Origin: Christensenella sp. UBA4247
Lineage (GTDB): Bacteria; Bacillota; Clostridia; Christensenellales; CAG-1252
Direction: 5' to 3'
Length of the DNA: 19,461 bases
Assembly: GCA_002395405.1 (NCBI GenBank)
Contig: DGWX01000023.1
Coordinates: 1 to 19,461 of the forward strand
Shown: piece by piece, positions 1 to 6,579 of the stretch
Layout: the number at the start of each line of letters is the position of its first letter
How positions within the stretch are numbered: position 1 is the first letter of the stretch
Notes under the pieces: model-generated
Databases searched by the model: none
What the model was told of the DNA's origin: nothing
What the model saw: only the letters and a program-made list of their open reading frames with translations
Made by a program: the position numbers and the translations under genes

Positions 1-15
1 CTGCGCTACACCCCG
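1..15 (-). tRNA. tRNA 5' end, probably tRNA-Pro (partial, runs off window)
   Basis: The minus strand from 15 down to 1 reads CGGGGTGTAGCGCAG. This fits canonical tRNA numbering: a 7-nt acceptor strand CGGGGTG, U8 and A9, a GCGC D-stem strand, then A14 and G15. A C at position 1 with a G-rich acceptor strand is typical of bacterial tRNA-Pro. The anticodon lies outside the window, so identity is inferred. A consensus promoter sits directly upstream at 34-62, which supports a real gene transcribed leftward. Confidence 0.72.
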
Positions 16-33
16 AAGATTTGCGACTACATA

Positions 34-62
34 ATCATACAATACCGATTATTTATTGTCAA
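34..62 (-). promoter_or_regulatory. Consensus sigma-A type promoter for the tRNA gene
   Basis: On the minus strand a perfect TTGACA (62-57) is followed by a 17-bp spacer and TATGAT (39-34). Transcription would start near 27, about 12 nt before the tRNA 5' end. Upstream of the -35 box (63-100) are A/T tracts that could act as an UP element, as is common for stable RNA promoters. Confidence 0.85.
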
Positions 63-120
63 CGTTTTTTACCCAAATTTTCAAACTTTTTTTTAGAGAA
101 TTCAGGAAAAAACGCAAGGC

Positions 121-1146
121 CTATTCTTTTGCGACTTCGACGTGAAATACGACGACTCCGCATTCATATTCACGAGAATCCGAATAGATTTCATACATCG
201 TTTCGAGGTACTCGATCAACGTAACTCCGCGAAATCCAAGCGCAGTCGCATCAAAAGAAGAATAAACTTCGTCGAAGGATGAAAAGGCGTCTATTCCGGT
301 AACGATAACCTTCAAAACCTGCGGTTTTTGACTGTTTCTTATAAAATAGATAGGGTCGCCCACCTTAACGGAACGTCTTTTTTCGTCCAAAGTTCGTACT
401 TCAAGGGTTTTGGAATGACATTTCATCAATTCGAATTGACGCGGTTCAAGATGCATTGTTATAACGCCGCCCTTTTTTACCTCTCTTTGCCATTTTTTTT
501 GCAAAGCATAGGCTTGTTTGCGACGACGCACACGTAGGTCGTTCAATTCATTGCAGCGCATCGAAACAAAAGAACCACCGTGCATTTTCCCGGGCGTGAT
601 CCCGAATTTTCGAATCATCTCGGAATAAGAAAGATTCGTTTTATCGAGGCAATGTTTCAATAAATACAGTGCCATTTCCGCGTCATCATCCGCTCTATGA
701 TGGGTAAATTGCGCTCTGCCGAGCTGAACGGCAACTTTATCCAGCCCGATCCCGTTCTCCACATTATAAACGGCGGAATAAATCATTTGCGTACAAATAA
801 AACGAAATTCAAAGGGTTTAACTTTTGCTCTTTTACATGCTTCGTTAAACATAAACATATCGTTATTGGCGGAATGCGCCATAACAACGGTATCCGGATC
901 TTCGAGATAGGAAGCGAATTCGTCTCGCATTTCAGAAAAAACAGGCTTATCGGCAAGGTCTTCTTTCGTAATGCCGAATTCGATCGGTTTTCGAAATTTC
1001 ATAGCAAAACGACATAACGGATTAATAAGGTAATTTCTCTTAAAAAGGATATTGAAGTTTTCGTCAGCAAGCACCATTCCCACGCTGAAAACGCTGCCCT
1101 TAACGAATGTATTACAAGCTTCAAGATCGACCGATAAGTATTTCAT
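121..1146 (-). CDS. DEDDh 3'-5' exonuclease fused to a C-terminal ASCH domain
   Basis: 341 aa. Residues 1-170 form a DnaQ/RNase T-type exonuclease: D7 and E9 (VDLEA), D96 (NND), then H150 and D155 in an HxAxxD motif. This is the full DEDDh set for two-metal 3'-5' hydrolysis of nucleic acid. Residues 203-227 are strongly basic and could bind nucleic acid. Residues 229-338 match the ASCH (PUA-like) fold: SKTLEVR with K246, T247, E249 and R251, then KVGD at 261-264 and a closing GVVVFHVEV strand. Some ASCH proteins are RNA-binding; E. coli YqfB hydrolyses N4-acetylcytidine. The start is supported by GGAG at 1157-1154 and an extended -10 upstream. The gene stands alone, divergent from pit and ahead of a tRNA gene. 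Substrate (RNA or DNA) is unknown; this is not a DNA polymerase III epsilon subunit, given the C-terminal domain. Confidence 0.85.
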   Translation of the reverse strand: MKYLSVDLEACNTFVKGSVFSVGMVLADENFNILFKRNYLINPLCRFAMKFRKPIEFGITKEDLADKPVFSEMRDEFASYLEDPDTVVMAHSANNDMFMFNEACKRAKVKPFEFRFICTQMIYSAVYNVENGIGLDKVAVQLGRAQFTHHRADDDAEMALYLLKHCLDKTNLSYSEMIRKFGITPGKMHGGSFVSMRCNELNDLRVRRRKQAYALQKKWQREVKKGGVITMHLEPRQFELMKCHSKTLEVRTLDEKRRSVKVGDPIYFIRNSQKPQVLKVIVTGIDAFSSFDEVYSSFDATALGFRGVTLIEYLETMYEIYSDSREYECGVVVFHVEVAKE

Positions 1147-1163
1147 TTGTTTTCTCCGAATCT

Positions 1164-1172
1164 ATTATATCA
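1164..1172 (-). promoter_or_regulatory. Extended -10 promoter of the exonuclease-ASCH gene
   Basis: The minus strand carries TGATATAAT, an extended -10 (TGn plus perfect TATAAT at 1169-1164). No good -35 box lies 16-18 bp upstream, which is usual for extended -10 promoters. Predicted start is near 1157, exactly where the GGAG Shine-Dalgarno begins, so the leader would be about 11 nt. Confidence 0.65.
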
Positions 1173-1254
1173 TCTTTTTCACGCAAACGGAAGCAACCGC
1201 AATAGATATTTAAAAAAGATTGATCCTCTGTTATCCGTTCAAAAAAGCGCAATC

Positions 1255-1283
1255 TTGACATAAAATATAAACTGAACTATAAT
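1255..1283 (+). promoter_or_regulatory. Perfect-consensus promoter of the pit operon
   Basis: TTGACA (1255-1260), a 17-bp spacer and TATAAT (1278-1283), all matching the sigma-A consensus. Transcription should begin about 1289-1291, only 5-7 nt before the ATG at 1296. No Shine-Dalgarno fits in between. No Pho-box-like repeat was seen. Confidence 0.88.
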
Positions 1284-1295
1284 AAAGAATCAAAT

Positions 1296-2327
1296 ATGGC
1301 ATACTTGGTCATCCTATTGATCTTAACGTCCGTATATACATTCTATATGGGCTACACAGACGGATCCAACGCCGTCGCAACGTCCGTTGCCACGCGAGCG
1401 ATCAAACCCCGCTTGGCGATCTTTCTCGGCGCGCTTACGCAAACGGGAACGGTGATCGTTATGTATTTGTTATCGCAAGATTTGTCCGTTGCCGCAACGA
1501 TCGGAAAAGGGATCGTGAAAACGGAATACTTTTCTTCCTTAACTCCCGCCTTCTCTTTCGTATTTATGCTCTCCGCATTAACGTCTTCCATTCTTTGGAG
1601 CGCTTTGACTTACGTTCTCAAACAGCCGAACAGCACGTCGCACACCCTGCTTGGAGGAATTATCGGAGCCGCTATCGCCGCATTCGGATTTCCTTCGATC
1701 CTTTGGAAAAACGTTCTTTTACGAATCGTTTTAATGATTTTTTTAGCCCCGCTCATTTCCGTTGCGATCGGCTATTTGATCAATAAACTTTTGCGAAAAA
1801 TCGTACTAAGAGCGCCGGGCGGAATCGGAAAAGTCGTTAAAATCCTTCAATGCGTCAATATGATCGTTATTTCAGCCGCAATTTCCGTCAATGACGCGCA
1901 AAAATCAATCGGTATTTATCTTTTGATCGCGTCCCTCGGAATCGCGGTGATCCCGGCAAAACCGCCCTTTTTCCTTATTTGCATATTTGCCGTATTACTC
2001 GGACTCGGAATGCTTTTCGGCGGTTATAAAGTAATTGAAACGATCGGAAGAAAACTCTTTAAAATCAAACCGTTTATGTCATTATCTTCTCAAATCGCAA
2101 CCGGCGCGGTAATGTTCGGCGCGTCTGCGTTCGGGATCCCGATCAGTACGGGGCAAGTCGTTTCATCCGGGGTGGTCGGAATCGGAATATCCGAGAGAGC
2201 AAGCGGCGTAAAATGGATCACGGTCAGAAAGATCGTAATCGGCTGGGTCATAACAATGCCGGTTACCATCGCGTTCGGCGCCCTCTTCTTTTTGCTGACT
2301 AAAACAATTTTCGGAGGTATCCTATGA
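1296..2327 (+). CDS. pit: Low-affinity inorganic phosphate transporter, Pit/PHO4 family
   Basis: 343 aa, very hydrophobic, many membrane segments. The PHO4 family repeats are visible: GYTDGSNAVAT with D22 and N25 near the N-terminus, QPNSTSHTLLGGIIGAA at 110-125 before an internal loop, and SVNDAQKSIG with N199 and D200 in the second half, followed by a C-terminal STGQVVSSGVVGIG segment. The family couples import of phosphate (as metal-phosphate) to H+ or Na+ in the cytoplasmic membrane; some members carry sulfate. The ATG at 1296 is the first in-frame start and is needed for the first membrane helix, yet it lies only 12 nt past the -10 box with no Shine-Dalgarno, so the mRNA may be leaderless. 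It overlaps the DUF47 gene by ATGA, an arrangement that marks the pair as one transport unit. Confidence 0.9.
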   Translation: MAYLVILLILTSVYTFYMGYTDGSNAVATSVATRAIKPRLAIFLGALTQTGTVIVMYLLSQDLSVAATIGKGIVKTEYFSSLTPAFSFVFMLSALTSSILWSALTYVLKQPNSTSHTLLGGIIGAAIAAFGFPSILWKNVLLRIVLMIFLAPLISVAIGYLINKLLRKIVLRAPGGIGKVVKILQCVNMIVISAAISVNDAQKSIGIYLLIASLGIAVIPAKPPFFLICIFAVLLGLGMLFGGYKVIETIGRKLFKIKPFMSLSSQIATGAVMFGASAFGIPISTGQVVSSGVVGIGISERASGVKWITVRKIVIGWVITMPVTIAFGALFFLLTKTIFGGIL

Positions 2328-2914
2328 AAAAACGAGTAAGCTTTTTTATGCTCTTAAAAGATCAATGCGAAATGATGTGTAAAGCCATGAAACTCTTACA
2401 CGAATACTGCGAAACAGGCAACGAAACGCTTGCCGACGAGATCATTTCCGTTGAAGACGACGCAGATATGATCAGACGCGTTTTGATCGAAACCTTAAAC
2501 AGAACCTACATTACTCCGATCGACCGGGAGGACCTCTTTCACCTTTCTCGTCAGCTGGACGAAATTATCGACTACACAAAAACCTCGGTGGATGAAATCC
2601 GTCTTTTCAAACTTTCTCCGAACGAAGACGTAATTAAGGTCACGGAAACCTTGCTTGAAATGACCGATCACGTTTACAAAGCCGTTACCAATATGGAGAA
2701 ATACCCGGAAATCGTAAAGGAAGAAGCAATTAAAGTAAAAGCGCTTGAAAACGAGGTCGACGCACAGGTAAAAGGCGCTTATGCAACCTTATTTAACGGA
2801 GATGACTTCCATTCGATCTTTAAATACGCTGAAATATTCAGGCACTTAAATCATACGGCCGATATTGCGGACAGCGCAATGGATTTTCTTTTAGATATCC
2901 TTGTTAAAATGTAA
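2324..2914 (+). CDS. DUF47 / PhoU-like Pit accessory protein
   Basis: 196 aa, all-helical, acidic, no signal peptide. Paired acidic motifs of the PhoU/DUF47 helical bundle are present: SVEDDADMIRR near 42-52, REDLFHLSRQLDEIIDY near 68-84, and later ALENEVDAQ and LNHTADIADSAMD. Such E/DxxxD motifs hold metal clusters in PhoU. DUF47 proteins are found beside Pit transporters and are thought to regulate them; they lack the role of classical PhoU in the Pst system. The ATG overlaps the pit stop codon (ATGA) and has GGAGG at 2313-2317, so it is translationally coupled. The transcript ends at the hairpin at 2938-2981. Confidence 0.88.
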   Translation: MKKRVSFFMLLKDQCEMMCKAMKLLHEYCETGNETLADEIISVEDDADMIRRVLIETLNRTYITPIDREDLFHLSRQLDEIIDYTKTSVDEIRLFKLSPNEDVIKVTETLLEMTDHVYKAVTNMEKYPEIVKEEAIKVKALENEVDAQVKGAYATLFNGDDFHSIFKYAEIFRHLNHTADIADSAMDFLLDILVKM

Positions 2915-2937
2915 AATTTACTTCGTAAAAAAATAAA

Positions 2938-2981
2938 AAAAATCCGCCGAATTGAATTGCATCCCAAATCGGCGGATTTTT
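2938..2981. terminator. Bidirectional intrinsic terminator between convergent operons
   Basis: A stem of about 13 bp, AAAAATCCGCCGA at 2938-2950 against TCGGCGGATTTTT at 2969-2981, with an 18-nt loop. Because A and T tracts flank both arms, it can stop the plus-strand pit-DUF47 transcript and the minus-strand cmk-plsC-ispH/rpsA transcript, whose last stop codon is at 2995. Confidence 0.92.
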
Positions 2982-2994
2982 ATATTTGTTTCAA

Positions 2995-5250
2995 TTAGTC
3001 TTTTTTGTCTTCCAAGAAGCCTTTCAAAAGATCGTTGAAAACGTTGTTCGAAACGGTTTCGGTATTGCCGTAATTCGCAACGATTTCTTGCTCTTCTTTG
3101 GAAACTTCATCCACAACGGGCTTTTTACCCTTGCGTTCGGCAGTGGGACGAGCGCTCGAACGAACTCTCTTTTCGCCTTCTTTGGTTTCTGCGGTCGATT
3201 CATTAGGAGTATTAACATCCTTGATCGAAAGAGCCATACGATTATCTACGAAACTGATAACTTTCGCTTCGACTTCATCTCCGACCTTCAAAACATCAGC
3301 AGGAGAATTCAATCTCTTATCGCTGATATTGGAAACGTGAACAAGTCCGTCCACACCCGGCTCAATGCTGATAAACGCACCGAAGTTTACGATGGTTTGA
3401 ACCTTACCCTTTACGATCGATCCGACGGGATATTTCTCTTGCGCGATCTCGTAAGGACGTTTTTGGAGAAGTTTGTAAGAAAGCGATACCTTGTAGTTTT
3501 CGGCGTCCACTTTGATAATAACGAACTCGTATTCCTTGTTCAATTCGAGAACTTCGTTCGGAGCTTTATCTTTCGTCCAAGAAAGTTCGCCCTTCGGAGC
3601 CAAGCAATCGAAACCGTAAACGTTTACGAAAGCACCGAAGTCGGCAAATCTTTTAACTACGCCGGGAACAACGTTGTTTACTTCAAAACGATCTCTGTTC
3701 GCTTCGAAGATCGCCTTCTTCTCTTCTTCTTCGCGGGCTTTCTTCTCTTGCCATTCTTTTTCCGCTTTTTCACGCGCCGCTTTCTTTTCCGCGATCAAAA
3801 CTTCTTTATGAGACGCAACGATTCTGTGACGCTTGTTGCTTTCGCCTTCCTCTCCTTTCTTATCGGGGAGCTTTTTGACGAGAAGCTTTTTACCTACGTA
3901 AGATTGAAGATCCGCGTCCTCAACTCTGTGAAGCTCGATGTGAGAAGCGGGAATAAATACGGTATAAGAACCTTTCTTGCCGAGCAAGCCGCCCTTATCG
4001 ACCGCTTTATCTATTTTTAATTCGAAAACGCTGTCAAGTAACGCTTTATCCATCTCTTCGATCTCGTCAAACTTAACTTTGTCGAGCGCGATGTAATCTT
4101 TGTTCGCGGTGTTATTCGGCACGACGATCGCGGTAAACTTCATACCTACGGGATAATCCTCGGGCTTGTATTCTCCGCTCGTTACTCTATCCGCAGCGAT
4201 AAAACCGTCTTTCTTTCCGAGGCCGGATACGTACACGCCGGATTCGTCACTGCGAATGACGGTCACCTTTGCGCGCATTCCTTCGCGGATCTCAAAGCGG
4301 GTTGACGCCATAACGTCCGCCATCGTGGTGATTTTGGCGGGCTTAGCTTCGGTCGCTGCTACTGCGGCAGAAGTTTCTTCTGCCTTCTCATTCTCCGTAT
4401 TTTGGAGAGTCACTACGTTTTCGCTATCCATTACTGATAATACCTCCATGATCAACTCTCTCGGAGTTGATGCTCCTGCTGTAACGCCAAGCTTTTGTAT
4501 TTCGGAAAAATCTATCGCAAGTACGTCTTTCGCCGAACGGACGAGGGTCACCTTTTTGCAATTCTCTTTGCAAATATCCACGAGCTTTGTGGTATTCGAG
4601 CTGCTGGGGCTTCCCACGACCAAAACGCCGTCACACGTTCGAGAGAGTAGTTCCGCCTCTCGCTGTCGTTCCTTTGTAGTATAACAAATCGTGTCCTTTA
4701 TGACAAGCGATTTAATCTTATTTTTCAGATATTCTATTATAATATTCGATATTTTTTCGGAGAAAGTGGTCTGACAAACGAGCGCGTAAGGCAAATTATT
4801 ATCAAACGCCGTTTCTTTTGCGTCTTGCACAGAGGAAATGACGATCGCGTTCGGCGCATAGCCCTTGGTTCCCACGACTTCCGGGTGCTTCGGATCTCCC
4901 ACGATCACGATCCCGTATCCTTTGGATGAAAAATCGGAAACGAGGTCGTGAATCCTCTTAACGCGCGGACAAGTCGCGTCAACGATTTTAAGCGGAGAAC
5001 GTTTCAGTTTTTCATATAAAGAAGCGGAAACGCCATGCGCGCGAATGACGACCGTTCCCGAGCGCAATGAATCGATATCTTCCTCGCCGATAACGACGCA
5101 TCCTTTTTCCGATAACTTTTGAATGATTCTCTCGTTATGCGCGATATTTCCAAGCAGATAAACGGGAGGTTCTTCCGCTCCGAGTGCAAGAGAGACCGCC
5201 CTTTCCACACCTCGGCAAACGCCGGCGTGTTTCGCAAGTAAGACGATCAT
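2995..5250 (-). CDS. ispH-rpsA: IspH (HMBPP reductase) fused to ribosomal protein S1
   Basis: 751 aa. Residues 1-273 are IspH, the last enzyme of the MEP isoprenoid pathway, reducing HMBPP to IPP and DMAPP on a 4Fe-4S cluster. Cluster cysteines are C12, C94 and C189; substrate residues include H38, H72, H122, E124, the SSSN loop (216-219) and S261. Residues about 322-393, 404-482, 520-593 and 606-678 are four S1 (OB-fold) repeats, the last two most canonical; a charged helix lies at 484-515 and an unstructured tail after 679. S1 unfolds and binds mRNA at the ribosome. This fusion is known in Clostridia. The start codon overlaps the plsC stop (ATGA), with only a weak Shine-Dalgarno. A strong internal ribosome site precedes M274, so a free 478-aa S1 is likely also made. 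Confidence 0.95.
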   Translation of the reverse strand: MIVLLAKHAGVCRGVERAVSLALGAEEPPVYLLGNIAHNERIIQKLSEKGCVVIGEEDIDSLRSGTVVIRAHGVSASLYEKLKRSPLKIVDATCPRVKRIHDLVSDFSSKGYGIVIVGDPKHPEVVGTKGYAPNAIVISSVQDAKETAFDNNLPYALVCQTTFSEKISNIIIEYLKNKIKSLVIKDTICYTTKERQREAELLSRTCDGVLVVGSPSSSNTTKLVDICKENCKKVTLVRSAKDVLAIDFSEIQKLGVTAGASTPRELIMEVLSVMDSENVVTLQNTENEKAEETSAAVAATEAKPAKITTMADVMASTRFEIREGMRAKVTVIRSDESGVYVSGLGKKDGFIAADRVTSGEYKPEDYPVGMKFTAIVVPNNTANKDYIALDKVKFDEIEEMDKALLDSVFELKIDKAVDKGGLLGKKGSYTVFIPASHIELHRVEDADLQSYVGKKLLVKKLPDKKGEEGESNKRHRIVASHKEVLIAEKKAAREKAEKEWQEKKAREEEEKKAIFEANRDRFEVNNVVPGVVKRFADFGAFVNVYGFDCLAPKGELSWTKDKAPNEVLELNKEYEFVIIKVDAENYKVSLSYKLLQKRPYEIAQEKYPVGSIVKGKVQTIVNFGAFISIEPGVDGLVHVSNISDKRLNSPADVLKVGDEVEAKVISFVDNRMALSIKDVNTPNESTAETKEGEKRVRSSARPTAERKGKKPVVDEVSKEEQEIVANYGNTETVSNNVFNDLLKGFLEDKKD
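4429..4447 (-). promoter_or_regulatory. Internal ribosome binding site and ATG at the IspH/S1 junction
   Basis: The minus strand has GGAGGT at 4447-4442, a 10-nt spacer, then an in-frame ATG at 4431-4429 encoding M274. IspH homology ends at this residue and the S1 part starts after it. Internal initiation here would give a 478-aa S1 without IspH. The GGAGGT also codes for residues E269-V270, so coincidence is possible; the exact fit to the domain border argues against it. Confidence 0.6.
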
Positions 5251-5873
5251 TTCTTTTTGCCGCCCTTTTTATTCCGAACGAATGCGTCAAGCTCGACGTG
5301 TAATTCTTCCATTTTATCGTGAAGATATCGCGCGACTTCATCCTTAACGTCGTGCATATTTTTTCCGTAAAAAGAGGAAAGATCGATGCTTTCACCTACG
5401 ATCAAATAATTACGCTTGAACGCTTTCCCCTGATGATGAAACATTAAGGGAACGATCGGAACTTTCGCTTTCATGGCGTAAACTCCGGCGCCGGATTTAA
5501 AATCCGTCATATCGTGCGTTCCGGCAAGATTTCTCGTTCCTTCCGGAAATATCAAAATTTGTTTTCCTTTTTTCAGACGAGTCAGGATCTCTTTATGAAC
5601 CGAGACTTCGGGCGTTCCGCGATTGACTTTGATCGCACCCATTTTTCTTAAAAACCAAGAGGAAAACTTTCCTTTGAAAAGCTCTGCCTTCGCCAGAACG
5701 TTCAAATCCTTTTTGAAAAGTTTATTCGCAACGACGATCACATCGGAAGAAGCATAATGATTACAGCAAACGACCGCGCTTTCGCTCGTAAAGCGATCCT
5801 TATGAATAACGGTCGTCGGATAGATCAAATTCAGAATAGGATGCAAAATAAAACGTAAAAAACGATACATCAT
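5247..5873 (-). CDS. plsC: 1-acyl-sn-glycerol-3-phosphate acyltransferase (PlsC family)
   Basis: 208 aa. The acyltransferase motifs are intact: NHYASSD with H39 and D44 (the HX4D catalytic pair), VNRG at 83-86 (glycerol-3-phosphate binding) and FPEGTR at 109-114. A hydrophobic N-terminal stretch (about 5-20) and a basic tail suggest a peripheral membrane protein. It converts lysophosphatidic acid to phosphatidic acid in phospholipid synthesis. The gene begins with two ATGs: the first (5873) overlaps the cmk stop codon but is only 2 nt from AGGAG, while the second (5870) is 5 nt away and is the better initiator. The 3' end overlaps ispH-rpsA by 4 nt. The order cmk-plsC-ispH-rpsA is common in Clostridia. 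Confidence 0.92.
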   Translation of the reverse strand: MMYRFLRFILHPILNLIYPTTVIHKDRFTSESAVVCCNHYASSDVIVVANKLFKKDLNVLAKAELFKGKFSSWFLRKMGAIKVNRGTPEVSVHKEILTRLKKGKQILIFPEGTRNLAGTHDMTDFKSGAGVYAMKAKVPIVPLMFHHQGKAFKRNYLIVGESIDLSSFYGKNMHDVKDEVARYLHDKMEELHVELDAFVRNKKGGKKK

Positions 5874-6529
5874 TTCTCCTTTATATAGGAAAGAACGGTT
5901 TCAATGACTTGATCGATCGAAAGATCGCTCGTATCGATAAACACGCTGTCTTCCGTTCGCGTAAGGGGTGCGAAAGGACGATGGCTATCGTTATAATCAC
6001 GCTGTTTGATATCTTCCAAAAGAACGGAAAAATCGACCTTTTCACCTTTCTCTTCCAATTCAAGCAAACGGCGGCGCGCCCTTACTTCGGGCGAAGCGGT
6101 TATGAAAAATTTGTAATTCGCATTCGGAAGAACGTACGAAGTAATATCTCTTCCGTCCAAAACGGAATCGTATTTCGACGCAAGGTCACGCTGCATTTCA
6201 ACGAGTTTCAATCGAACGGCGGGAATGCGGGAAACGTCCGACGCCGCCCTGCTGATCCTATGCTCCCGAATCGCGGTCGACACGTCTTCCCCATCCAAAT
6301 ATACGTGTTGCACTCCGTCTTTATATCGAATATCGAGATCGACCGACGGAAGAAACGCGGCGACTTGCGCCTCGTCGTTTACATCCACCCCGAGATTCAG
6401 ACCTTTAAGCGCGACGGCTCTGTACATCGCTCCCGTATCGAGGTACGTAATATTTAATCGCTTTGCGAGTTCTTTCGCGATCGTGCTTTTTCCTGCGCCG
6501 GCAGGTCCGTCTATTGCAATATTGATCAT
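5870..6529 (-). CDS. cmk: Cytidylate (CMP/dCMP) kinase
   Basis: 219 aa, the usual length. The Walker A loop GPAGAGKST is at 8-16, followed by LDTGAMYRA (CMP-binding region), the DGRDITSYVLP segment and the LID region with RRRLLELEEKGEKVDF, all typical of bacterial Cmk. It phosphorylates CMP and dCMP with ATP, feeding nucleotide and CDP-lipid synthesis, which fits its position ahead of plsC. The ATG at 6529 has AGGAG at 6540-6536, 6 nt away. It has its own promoter (6579-6551) and is the first gene of the four-function operon ending at 2995. Confidence 0.95.
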   Translation of the reverse strand: MINIAIDGPAGAGKSTIAKELAKRLNITYLDTGAMYRAVALKGLNLGVDVNDEAQVAAFLPSVDLDIRYKDGVQHVYLDGEDVSTAIREHRISRAASDVSRIPAVRLKLVEMQRDLASKYDSVLDGRDITSYVLPNANYKFFITASPEVRARRRLLELEEKGEKVDFSVLLEDIKQRDYNDSHRPFAPLTRTEDSVFIDTSDLSIDQVIETVLSYIKEK

Positions 6530-6550
6530 AATCGGCTCCTTTTAATCAAA

Positions 6551-6579
6551 ATTGTAACATATCGTTTCCTATTTAGCAA
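6551..6579 (-). promoter_or_regulatory. Promoter of the cmk-plsC-ispH/rpsA operon
   Basis: Minus strand: TTGCTA (6579-6574), 17-bp spacer, TACAAT (6556-6551) with an extended TG one base ahead of the -10. The -35 box overlaps the stop codon of the upstream flavoprotein gene. Predicted start is near 6544, giving a leader of about 15 nt that just holds the AGGAG site. Confidence 0.72.

Noticed and set aside
63..120. Possible terminator after the exonuclease-ASCH gene
   Set aside because: T and A tracts are present but I could not find a stable G/C stem next to them.
2986..4020. 344-aa plus-strand open frame opposite the S1 part of ispH-rpsA
   Set aside because: It is rich in F, R and L in a pattern mirroring the basic and acidic codons of S1, has no recognisable domain, runs through the shared terminator region and lies antisense to a clear essential gene.
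5909..6457. 182-aa plus-strand open frame opposite cmk
   Set aside because: Antisense to the cmk catalytic core; low-complexity F/R/I composition typical of shadow frames here.
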